DNA of 35,789 bases from positions 1 to 35,789 of the forward strand of contig JAMFSN010000184.1 in the NCBI GenBank assembly GCA_026225295.1, given 5' to 3'. The notes under the pieces are model-generated. The model saw only the letters and a program-made list of their open reading frames with translations, did not search any database and was not told the origin of the DNA. Source of the DNA: Frankia alni. GTDB taxonomy: Bacteria > Actinomycetota > Actinomycetes > Frankiales > Frankiaceae. The translations under genes were made by a program, and so were the position numbers. Of this stretch, positions 1 to 7,376 are shown in pieces. How positions within the stretch are numbered: position 1 is the stretch's first letter; every line of letters begins with the position of its first letter.

Positions 1-50
1 AGCCCCAGCCCGACACACAGACCGGCCGCGCCAACGCACGTCCCAGAGCA

Positions 51-262
51 CGCTGACAACGACGCCCAGGGACCACCGGAGCGGCAGCGTCAGCGGGCCA
101 AAGACGACAGCGTCAACGCGCAGTCAGCGCCCGCTGACCATGACAAATGCCGAAAACGCCCCGATCGTCAGCGCCCCCGCACGTCCACCGGCCCGCCAAC
201 GACGACAATCCCGACGCCCCCAGCAAGCGTCATCGTCCCAGCGCCACCTAGCCAACGCTGAC
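51..262. repeat. Intergenic repeat cluster A (left-edge non-coding region 1-370)
   Basis: The first 370 bases hold no convincing gene. They are packed with short direct and inverted motifs of the type GTCAGCG/CGCTGAC and CCAACGCTGAC. A 71-base block at 192-262, read on the minus strand, aligns without gaps to 15901-15971 with about 51 of 71 identical bases by hand count. The 14-mer CGCTGACAACGACG at 51-64 recurs on the minus strand at 16146-16159. CGCCCGCTGACCATGAC at 128-144 resembles 17-mers at 12772 and 28480. The region lies just past the end of the wzz-like gene. Function is unknown; a dispersed non-coding repeat family is the simplest reading. Confidence 0.6.
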
Positions 263-370
263 CCTGCCAACCCAGCCAACCCACCGGTCCCCAGGCAACG
301 CTGACCCAGCCAACCGGCGCCCACCGGCTCCCCAGGCGCGCCGACCCAGCCGAGCGCGGGGCCGGGAGGG

Positions 371-2083
371 CTACTCCCAGTTGGGCTTTTCGCCGTTCGC
401 GGAGTCGGCTCCGGAGGTCGAGCCGCCCCGGGAGGAGATCTTCGCGGTGTGGAAGCGGTCGGTCACGTCGTCGGCGTTCTCCAGGCCGGACGCACTGCCC
501 GGAGTCGCCCGGGCCTCCTGGACCGGTGAGCCCGGAGAGTCCAGGTCGAGCCCGACCCCGTTGTCCGGTGCTTCGAGGACCGGACCGTGACTGCCGACCA
601 GCGCGGTGGAACGGCGCGCGGACCGGCGGTAACTGGACCGACCGTCGTGGACGAGCCCGACGATGCGCTCCGCCAGCCCGGGCCATTCCCCCATCACTTC
701 GGCGAGGACCGGAGCCGGGGTGTCCGTGCTGGTCAGCGCGATGACCACATCGGCCTGCATCGCGGAGGCGGCCGTCACCGGCAGCTCGGCGAACGCGGGC
801 GTCAGCAGCAGCACGAGATCGACGACCGGCGCCCGGTCGGCCAGGATCGGCGCCAACCCTCCGGGCCGGGCGGCCCGGGTGGGCGCGACCCGGCTGTAGA
901 GGACGTGCCCCCGCCCCCGACCCGATGAGCGGGCCAGGCAGGTCGGCTCGTTCGCCCAGCGCGGCAGGTCGATCGACGATGCCCGCGGCAGGCGCTCAAG
1001 TGCGCCGCGGACGCCGGTCCGGTGCGCGGCGTCCAGGATCAGCACCACACCCTGCTCGTCCGACCAGCTCGCGGCCAGCCCGGCGACGACGTCCGGTGAC
1101 AGGTCCGTCGCCCCGCCCGGAGTGAGCGCCACGACCTTGACGGCCGGGGCCAGCACGGAACCCATCGACGCGACCAGATCCTCGGTCGGCACCCCGGACG
1201 CCCGCCGGCCCCCCGGGATCTGGGCCAACAGCGGGACGCCGAGCAGGTCGGCGGCCGCCTTGCCACCCTGGACGGTCGGGCGACGCAGGTAGAGACCCCA
1301 GATGACGGCGGCCGACAGGAACAAGCCGACGACGACGGCGACCAGCGCGTTCCGCAGGGGCTTGGGCGCCACCTGGGTCGCCGACTGCGGCGCCTCGGCC
1401 AGCTGCACGATCGACGGCGAGTTCGCGGCCGTGAGCTGGTTGGTGTTCTCCTGGGAGGTGATCGTGGTCAGCAGCCGCTGGCCGCTGGTGATCTGCGCGG
1501 ACAGCGCCTGGCTCTGGGCCGTCGTCAGGGTGGCCCCTTGATTCGCCTGTTCGGCGGTCAGCCGGGCCAGGGTGGCCGTGGTCTTGGTGCGGAGCGCCTC
1601 GAGCCGCTGCTGCGTCGCGTCGCTGCCGGCCCCGGAACTCGCCACGATCTCCTGGTAGACGGTCTCGGCCGTCTTGACCATGGTCTCGGCCCGGGCCTTG
1701 GTCGTATCCGTCGCCGAAATGACGAAGAAGTAACCGGCGTCGGACGGGCTGGCCGACAGTCGGCTGGCCACGTAGTCGTGACTCAGCCCCATGGCCGCGG
1801 CGACCTTGTCGACCGCGGCGGTCGACGCGGCCAGCTGGGCCTGCGTCCGGACCACCGCCGTCGGATCGACCGAGCTGCTACTGATCGCGGCGGAACCGCT
1901 ACTCAGAAAGACGCTCGCCGAAGATTTGTACTTTGCCGTTTCCTGCTTGGACAGCACGAGCGCGACGGCCGCAAAGACCACCACCACGATCGCGATTGCC
2001 ACCCAGCGGCGGAGGAGGGCACGAAAAAGAGACAACCCCTGGGTTGCCCAGCCACTCCCCCGGGAGCCGGTCGCAGCGGTCAC
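371..2083 (-). CDS. Wzz-type polysaccharide co-polymerase with degenerate BY-kinase-like domain
   Basis: A chain-length determinant (Wzz/PCP family) of about 570 residues. A membrane segment at about 27-45 follows the basic stretch ALLRRW. An extracytoplasmic, Ala/Thr/Gln-rich, probably helical region follows, and a second membrane segment at about 247-268 ends in YLRRP. The C-terminal half has the layout of a CpsD/BY-kinase ATPase domain, but where the Walker A loop should be (about residue 317) it reads TPGGATDLSP with no GK[ST]; only a VVLILDAAHR Walker A'-like strand remains. It is therefore probably a pseudo-kinase. The tail is acidic, Ser/Gly-rich and lacks a tyrosine cluster. The GTG at 2083 has GGGAGG just upstream; a GTG at 2101 is the alternative. 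It lies downstream of the flippase gene on the same strand after a 244-base gap. A TAnnnT -10-like TAAGCT sits at 2239-2244 in that gap. Confidence 0.8.
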   Translation of the reverse strand: MTAATGSRGSGWATQGLSLFRALLRRWVAIAIVVVVFAAVALVLSKQETAKYKSSASVFLSSGSAAISSSSVDPTAVVRTQAQLAASTAAVDKVAAAMGLSHDYVASRLSASPSDAGYFFVISATDTTKARAETMVKTAETVYQEIVASSGAGSDATQQRLEALRTKTTATLARLTAEQANQGATLTTAQSQALSAQITSGQRLLTTITSQENTNQLTAANSPSIVQLAEAPQSATQVAPKPLRNALVAVVVGLFLSAAVIWGLYLRRPTVQGGKAAADLLGVPLLAQIPGGRRASGVPTEDLVASMGSVLAPAVKVVALTPGGATDLSPDVVAGLAASWSDEQGVVLILDAAHRTGVRGALERLPRASSIDLPRWANEPTCLARSSGRGRGHVLYSRVAPTRAARPGGLAPILADRAPVVDLVLLLTPAFAELPVTAASAMQADVVIALTSTDTPAPVLAEVMGEWPGLAERIVGLVHDGRSSYRRSARRSTALVGSHGPVLEAPDNGVGLDLDSPGSPVQEARATPGSASGLENADDVTDRFHTAKISSRGGSTSGADSANGEKPNWE

Positions 2084-2327
2084 AGCGCCTCCCACCTGCA
2101 CCTACAACACGCCCCAGAGCAGGCCGTTCTGGTCGCACTCGCTGTTACCAACGGCTTGCGGACCGGCCGAACTCCCCGAGACCCGAACCGTCCACAAGCC
2201 GGACACCCGTAAGTGGACGGACCAGCGAACAAGTCAGAAGCTTAGTCCATCACCCAGAGCTACAACAGGTTGGCCCGCTGGCGAAATACAGGTAAGCCCG
2301 GAGATCGGGGCCTTTCCACGACATCGG

Positions 2328-4364
2328 CTATTGCGGGCCGTCCGGGCGCCGGCCCGGAGGTCGGTTTCCGGGGGTGCGGGAGGCCGCCGAGCGGGCGGCC
2401 GGCGGCGCCGGGAACGTGGGCGGGGGCGCCGGGAAGGTCGGCGGTCCGGCGGGCGGCTCGCCCCCGCGGCGGCGGACCGTCGGGTCCGGGCCGTCCCCGT
2501 CCCGGAACGGCTCGCCGAGGTGGTCGGCACCGTCCCGGGCAGGTGGCGCGGCGGGGGCCGGGCGCCGGCCGAGACCGCGTTCGCTCTCCGCGGCCCGGGC
2601 CTCCCGCCGCAACAGGATGAACGACAGCGGGACCAGGCTCCAGAAGGCGACCGCGTAGCCCCAGGCGGTGCCCTGGGCACCACCGACTTCCAACCCGACG
2701 ATGCTGCAGACGAGCAGCAGCGGGGCCTGCGTCGCGTGCAGCCGGAACGTCACCCGGGCCCGGCCCAGCGAATACAGCACGCACGCGGGGCCGATCATCA
2801 TCGCCGTGCCGGCCTGCTGGATCACCGAAGCGGGCAGGATGTGCCTGGTCAGCGGCCACGAATCGTGCAGCAGGGCGAATCCCACCCGGCCGGGCACCAG
2901 CAGGAACAGACCGCCCCAGGCCAGCCCGGTCAGCGTCACCAGCCCCGACAGCAGGCAGGCGGCCCGCATCATCTGCCGGGCGTCCATGTCCTTGCGGCGG
3001 GACAGCTCCGGGATCGCGAAGCTCAGGATGCCGACCGCCAGCACCTGGGTCGGACCGAGCAGCGTCTGCGTGCCCCGCAGGGCGCCGACGATCTCGAGCG
3101 TCCCGAGGGTGCCGATCAGCAGGGTGGAAGCCTGCAACGCCCCCTGCACGGTGACGAATTCGGCACTCAGGTAGCCGGCGATCTCCCGGTGCTCGGTGAT
3201 CCAGGCCCGGGCTTTGCGCACGTCCGGCCAGATCCCGGCCTGGACCGCCCCGACGAACGCCGCTCCGGCCGCCGCCGCTCCCCAGACCAGGATGTACGGA
3301 GCGGCCGAGCGCACCCCGTTCAGCAGCAGGGCGGCGAACGCCCCGCCCTGGATCACGCCCCACAGCAGGTCGTTGGCGGCCGCGGCGCCCGGACGACCCT
3401 GGGCGAAGAAGACGTACCGCCACGAGTCCTGCAGCAGCAGTCCCGGGATGACCACGCCCATGGCCAGCACCGCGGTCCCGGTGGGGCCGCCGAGGGCCAG
3501 GCCGGCCAGGGCGGTCACCGCCCCGACGACCAGGGCCAGGGTCGTCGCCGTTCCGGTTGCCGAGCGCGCCGCCCGCCGGAACTCGCCGCGGGTCACGTCG
3601 GAGAAGCGCATTCCCAGCGGCGCCGTACCGACGGAGCGGGAAAAACCGACCACCACCGCGAACACCGCGAACGCGATCCCGAACGCCCCGAACTCCGAGG
3701 CCGTCACCTGCCGGGCGACCAGGAACGACATGGCCGCGTTGGTCCCGCTGGACAGGATCTGGTCGAGCAGGGTGAGTACCGCCCGGTTGCGGCCTGAGGA
3801 GACCTTGCGGGCCGGCTGCTCGTCGCCCGGCCGCGACAGGGTCCGGCCCGGGCGGGCCGGGCGGACCCGGGTCGGCCCGACCCGCCCGGGCGGGGTCGCG
3901 GTCGACGGGACGTCGAGCCGTTCGAGCAGGTCGTCGACCGCATACCCGGTGCCGTCCGGCGCGCTGCGCTCGTAACTGCGCCAGTTGTATGGAGGGTCGG
4001 GATCGGTCCGCTCGAGCGGACGTGGGGATCCGTAGAGGCGGGGTTCGAAATCGATCCGCCCGAAGGAACCGAGCTGACCGAGGTCGATGTTGCCGGTGGC
4101 GTACTCGAAGAACGGGTATGACAGCTGTTCGTCCCGGCCGCCGCGACCTTCCCGCCGGCCGCCGCGAGCCTCCCGGCGACCCTGGCCCTCCCGGCGGGTC
4201 TGAGCCTCCCGGCGGGTCTGAGCCTCCCGGCGGGTCTGGCTCTCCCGGCGGGTCTGGTCGCCACGGCTCCCCGCGCCGTCCGCGCTCGACGGAGTCGGGG
4301 CAGCGTCAGGCGCGGCGCGGGCCTCGCCGTCTTCGCGCCCGCGACCCTCCCGTGCCCCGCTCAC
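2328..4364 (-). CDS. Polysaccharide (Wzx-type) flippase with long repeat-bearing N-terminal tail
   Basis: A multi-spanning protein of the polysaccharide biosynthesis/flippase (MOP) superfamily, about 678 residues. It is expected to move lipid-linked glycan units across the membrane. The membrane core runs from about residue 195 to 590 and begins with AVLTLLDQILSSGTNAAMSF, typical of Wzx-like proteins. It is preceded by about 190 residues of charged, presumably cytoplasmic sequence with QTRRE(A) repeats (about 36-65) and a more ordered stretch around LSYPFFEYATG. The last about 90 residues are rich in Pro, Gly and Arg, with two TFPAPP units. The GTG at 4364 is chosen because AGGA lies 6 bases upstream and it sits 86 bases after the methyltransferase stop. 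The reading frame is open further up to 4547, but that would overlap the upstream gene. The long tails are unusual for Wzx, whose usual length is 400-500. Confidence 0.8.
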   Translation of the reverse strand: MSGAREGRGREDGEARAAPDAAPTPSSADGAGSRGDQTRRESQTRREAQTRREAQTRREGQGRREARGGRREGRGGRDEQLSYPFFEYATGNIDLGQLGSFGRIDFEPRLYGSPRPLERTDPDPPYNWRSYERSAPDGTGYAVDDLLERLDVPSTATPPGRVGPTRVRPARPGRTLSRPGDEQPARKVSSGRNRAVLTLLDQILSSGTNAAMSFLVARQVTASEFGAFGIAFAVFAVVVGFSRSVGTAPLGMRFSDVTRGEFRRAARSATGTATTLALVVGAVTALAGLALGGPTGTAVLAMGVVIPGLLLQDSWRYVFFAQGRPGAAAANDLLWGVIQGGAFAALLLNGVRSAAPYILVWGAAAAGAAFVGAVQAGIWPDVRKARAWITEHREIAGYLSAEFVTVQGALQASTLLIGTLGTLEIVGALRGTQTLLGPTQVLAVGILSFAIPELSRRKDMDARQMMRAACLLSGLVTLTGLAWGGLFLLVPGRVGFALLHDSWPLTRHILPASVIQQAGTAMMIGPACVLYSLGRARVTFRLHATQAPLLLVCSIVGLEVGGAQGTAWGYAVAFWSLVPLSFILLRREARAAESERGLGRRPAPAAPPARDGADHLGEPFRDGDGPDPTVRRRGGEPPAGPPTFPAPPPTFPAPPAARSAASRTPGNRPPGRRPDGPQ
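4170..4259 (-). repeat. 18-bp tandem repeats inside the flippase gene
   Basis: Five consecutive 18-base units start at 4170, 4188, 4206, 4224 and 4242. The unit is ctcccggcgggtctgagc on the plus strand. The middle ones are nearly identical and the 4170 unit is degenerate. They encode the hexapeptide repeats QTRREA/S in the N-terminal tail. Because the unit is a multiple of three, copy-number change would alter tail length without breaking the frame. Confidence 0.85.
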
Positions 4365-4450
4365 CTTGTTTCCTGGTCCCCTCTTGCCTTGCCGTACGCC
4401 AGCCGGGCCGCCCGCCCGCCGCGGGACCGGGCGGTCCGATGGTCCCTCAG

Positions 4451-5743
4451 CTAGAGCACGACCGGGTGGGGAACCGGAACGATGAACCGGCCGCCCCGGC
4501 GCGCGTACTCGGCCTGCTGCGCCATGATCTCGGTCTTGACGTTCCACGCGAGCAGCAACAGGTAGTCCGGTTGCCGTTCGAGCAGCACCGCCGGGTCGAG
4601 AATCGGGATCCGCGCGCCCGGCACGTATTTGTCCTGCTTGTGCACGTTGCGGTCGACGATGTACGAGACCAGCGAGTGGTCGACACCGCTCGAGTTCAGC
4701 AGGGTCGCGCCCTTGGCGGCCGCCGCGTAGCCGGCGATCGTCCTACCGTCGGCGGCCAGCGAGGTCAGCAGCTCGACGAGTTCCCGTTGCACGGTGGCCA
4801 CGTCACCGGCGAACGTCTCGTACCGCTCGAACGTCGTCAGGCCGGCCGCCTGCTCGGCGGCCAGCACCCGCGCGACCTCCGGCGTCGGGGTGTCGGTCCC
4901 GGTGTCCGCCCGTTGCATCCGCCAGCGCAGGGTGCCGCCGTGGATCTCCGGAAACTGCTGGACGTCGACCAGTCGCAGCCCGTGCCGACGCATCAGCGCT
5001 TCCACCGCGGTGGTCGAGAAGTAGCAGAAGTGCTCGTGGTAGATCGTGTCGAACTCGGTGTGCTCGAGCAGCGGCCCGATGCCCGGGTTCTCGACCGAGA
5101 CGACGCCGTCGTCGGCCAGCAGGATGGCCAGGCCCTCGACGAAGCTGTTGAGGTCCGGGACGTGGGCCATCACGTTGTTGGCGATGATCACATCGGCGCG
5201 GATCCCCTCGGCGACCAGGCGGCGGGCCATCTCCGCGCCGAAGAACTCCTCGCGGGTCGGCACGCCGGCCGCGCGGGCGGCGGCCGCCGGGCCCGGGGTC
5301 GGCTCGATGCCCAGCACGTCGATGCCCCGGTCGATGAACGCCTTCAGCAGGTAGCCGTCGTTGCTCGCGACCTCGACGGCCAGGCTGCCGGGGCCGAGCC
5401 GGCGCTGGTCGATCAGCTCGATGACATGCTTCTCGGAGTGCTTCACGAGGTAGTCGCTGTACGAGGAGAAGTACGGGTAGTCCGCGTCGAAGATCTCCTC
5501 GGCCGGCAGCTCGTGGGTGAGCTGGACCAGGGTGCAGGTCTCGCAGAAGCCGCCCTCGAGCGGGACCGCCGGGTCCGGCGCGGCCAGCGCGTCCGCGCGG
5601 ACCAGCCGGTTCGCGATCGGGGTGGAACCCAGCGACAGGAAGGGCCGGGGCGGGGCGACGCCGCACGACCGGCACGCCGCCACGACCGTCGCGGCCAGGC
5701 CGCCCGCGATGGGGCTGGTCGGTGCCGCCTGGTCTTCTGACAT
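4451..5743 (-). CDS. NDP-sugar C-methyltransferase (TylCIII/NovU-like)
   Basis: A SAM-dependent methyltransferase of 430 residues in the three-part sugar C-methyltransferase family. The N-terminal zinc-binding part has paired cysteines C24-x2-C27 and C67-x2-C70. The central SAM-binding fold has AVEVASNDGYLL. The family-typical HEHFCYFS lies further on, and the C-terminal domain has KGATLLNSSG and LLLAWNVKTEI. Family members add a methyl to a keto-sugar nucleotide, usually at C3, giving branched deoxysugars; the substrate here cannot be read from sequence. The ATG at 5743 has a strong AGGGGGAG site just upstream, and upstream in-frame starts lack one. It is the first gene of a minus-strand set with the flippase and Wzz genes. 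Confidence 0.88.
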   Translation of the reverse strand: MSEDQAAPTSPIAGGLAATVVAACRSCGVAPPRPFLSLGSTPIANRLVRADALAAPDPAVPLEGGFCETCTLVQLTHELPAEEIFDADYPYFSSYSDYLVKHSEKHVIELIDQRRLGPGSLAVEVASNDGYLLKAFIDRGIDVLGIEPTPGPAAAARAAGVPTREEFFGAEMARRLVAEGIRADVIIANNVMAHVPDLNSFVEGLAILLADDGVVSVENPGIGPLLEHTEFDTIYHEHFCYFSTTAVEALMRRHGLRLVDVQQFPEIHGGTLRWRMQRADTGTDTPTPEVARVLAAEQAAGLTTFERYETFAGDVATVQRELVELLTSLAADGRTIAGYAAAAKGATLLNSSGVDHSLVSYIVDRNVHKQDKYVPGARIPILDPAVLLERQPDYLLLLAWNVKTEIMAQQAEYARRGGRFIVPVPHPVVL

Positions 5744-6129
5744 GCGCTCCCCCTGACTTCGACGACCCGGCATCGGTGTCGTCGGACATCTGACCAGATG
5801 GATCCCGTGTCCGCGCAAGAGGGGGCGCGCATCGGCGACCACCCGACCCGGGCGGCCCTCTCGGCGGCCCCCGGCGTTCACCGCCGGTTGTGCTGCGTTC
5901 ACCGACGGTCGCCCTTGATGCTAACGAGTTGGCGGCGGAGCGCCACCGCCCCGGGCGGATTCCCGATACCGCCCGAAATACCTGGGGCACGGTGCGTGGT
6001 CTGCGCCACCCAATCCCGAAAACTGGTAAATGCCCTGGCTATCCTGACCGTTCCTACTCCGGTAGCGCCTTGTGTCGCGCGGTCGGATTCCCGCGCTCGG
6101 GGGCGCGGTCTGGCTGGAGGCCTTCTGCC
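5744..6129. other. Divergent intergenic region between methyltransferase and glycosyltransferase
   Basis: About 390 bases separate two divergent genes, so promoters for both should lie here. The stretch 6010-6060 is relatively AT-richer and includes a possible -10 element TATCCT at 6040-6045. A possible minus-strand -10 element TAGCAT, upstream of the methyltransferase, lies near 5918-5923. Neither has a convincing -35. Short open frames crossing it have no coding character. Confidence 0.3.
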
Positions 6130-6169
6130 GTGAAAATTCTTGTCGTCCCGTGAGAATTCTTGTTGTCGA
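6116..6169 (+). repeat. Tandem duplication of the glycosyltransferase start region
   Basis: Two adjacent 20-base copies, gtgaaaattcttgtcgtccc (6130-6149) and gtgagaattcttgttgtcga (6150-6169), differ at four positions. The only good ribosome-binding site, GGAGG at 6116-6120, is spaced nine bases from the first GTG. Since 20 is not a multiple of three, the first copy is in a different frame from the gene. Confidence 0.8.
6130..6153 (+). CDS. Possible 7-codon leader peptide with stop overlapping the next start
   Basis: From the GTG at 6130, which has the GGAGG site, the frame encodes Met-Lys-Ile-Leu-Val-Val-Pro and ends at TGA 6151-6153. That stop overlaps the GTG start of the glycosyltransferase at 6150. 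It mimics the glycosyltransferase N-terminus (VRILVV), so it arose by duplication of the start. It could serve as a translated leader coupling initiation at 6150. It may equally be an inert by-product. Confidence 0.35.
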   Translation: MKILVVP

Positions 6170-7352
6170 CGCCGCGCTGCGTGAGAACGGCGGACTGCGG
6201 GTCATGCTCGACCTGTCCGCGCGCTGGAACCGCGCCGGTCACCCGACGACCTTCTTCACGCTGCAGCGGGTACCGGACGAGACTCGGCTGCGCCCGCGGG
6301 TCCGCATGGTGTACGGCGAGCCGCGGCTCCGCCGGCTCCGGTCCGCCCTGCCGAAGATCTTCCTCCGGCTGCTCAGGGCCGCCCGCCGATCCGACGTGAT
6401 CGTCTCGGTATCCGAGATGGGGATGAACGTCCTGCTGGCCAAGGCCGCGGCGACCATCACCCGCCGACCGCTGGTGATCGCCGTGCACACCCCGCTCGGG
6501 GACTCGGTCCGCGAGTGGGTGCCGTTCGGCCTGCGGCGACTCGTCCTGGCCGTCAACCGGCGGTCCGACGCCTCGATCTGCGTGTCGGAGGGCCTGGCCG
6601 AGGCGACCATCGCCCAGGGGGTCCAGCCCGCGCGGGTCCACGTGGTGACCAACGGCGTCGACGTGGCCGCCATCCGGGCCCGGGCCGACATCGATCCGGG
6701 GCTGACCCTCGGCAGGCCGCTGGTCGTCGCGGTCGGCCGGCTGACCCCCCAGAAGGGCTTCGACGTCCTCATCGAGGCGCACGCCCGGGCGTTGGCCGCC
6801 GGAGCCGCGCACCACCTGGCGATCATCGGCGAGGGCCCCGACCGGCCCCTGCTTGAGAAGCAGATCGCCGAGCTGGGCGTGACGACGTCGGTGACGCTGC
6901 TCGGCTTCCGGGAAAACCCGCACGCGTTCATGCGCCGCGCCGACCTGTTCTGCCTGCCGTCGCGGTGGGAGGGCTACCCGCTGGTGGTGATCGAGGCGCT
7001 GGCCGTGGGCGTACCCATCGTCGCGACCGACTGTGTCTCCGGCCCGACCGAGATCCTGGCCGGGGGCCGGTACGGCGACCTGGTCGAGGTCGGGTCGGCG
7101 AGCGCCCTGGCCGCGGCGATCGCGCGCCGGTTGGCCGATCCGGCGGCACCCGAGGCCCGGGCGGCGGCCGCCGAGCGGGCCCTGGACTTCGATCCGGACC
7201 GGGCCGCGGCCCGTTTCCTGGAGATCTTCGCGACGCTGAGCCCCCGGACGGCACCGGCGCCGGTGGCCATCGTCCCGGCCGGTCCGGTCAGGACCCCCGG
7301 CGTGGCCGTGACGGTGCCCGACGACCGCCCGTCCGCCGGAACGGCCGGCTGA
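6150..7352 (+). CDS. Family 4 (GT-B) glycosyltransferase
   Basis: A retaining GT-B glycosyltransferase of 400 residues. The N-terminal half starts VRILVVDAALRENGG, with a glycine-rich acceptor-side loop. The C-terminal donor domain has VAVGRLTPQKGFDVLI, IIGEGPDRPLLE and the E-x7-E motif E274/E282 in WEGYPLVVIEAL. It should transfer a sugar from a nucleotide donor to the lipid-linked glycan at the cytoplasmic face. The GTG at 6150 begins the family-like N-terminus but lacks its own ribosome-binding site; that site serves the duplicated start at 6130. An in-frame GTG at 6072 would add an unfamiliar 26-residue lead. It is transcribed away from the methyltransferase gene and converges with the acyltransferase gene 24 bases downstream. 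Confidence 0.88.
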   Translation: MRILVVDAALRENGGLRVMLDLSARWNRAGHPTTFFTLQRVPDETRLRPRVRMVYGEPRLRRLRSALPKIFLRLLRAARRSDVIVSVSEMGMNVLLAKAAATITRRPLVIAVHTPLGDSVREWVPFGLRRLVLAVNRRSDASICVSEGLAEATIAQGVQPARVHVVTNGVDVAAIRARADIDPGLTLGRPLVVAVGRLTPQKGFDVLIEAHARALAAGAAHHLAIIGEGPDRPLLEKQIAELGVTTSVTLLGFRENPHAFMRRADLFCLPSRWEGYPLVVIEALAVGVPIVATDCVSGPTEILAGGRYGDLVEVGSASALAAAIARRLADPAAPEARAAAAERALDFDPDRAAARFLEIFATLSPRTAPAPVAIVPAGPVRTPGVAVTVPDDRPSAGTAG

Positions 7353-7376
7353 GGATTCTCACGGCCACCGGGACTC

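Noticed and set aside
1791-3797. 668-codon plus-strand open frame
   Set aside because: It is antisense to the Wzz and flippase genes and is rich in Arg, Gly and Gln without any motif.
4365-4547. Longer N-terminus for the flippase
   Set aside because: It would overlap the methyltransferase gene by 97 bases and lacks a ribosome-binding site; the GTG at 4364 has one.
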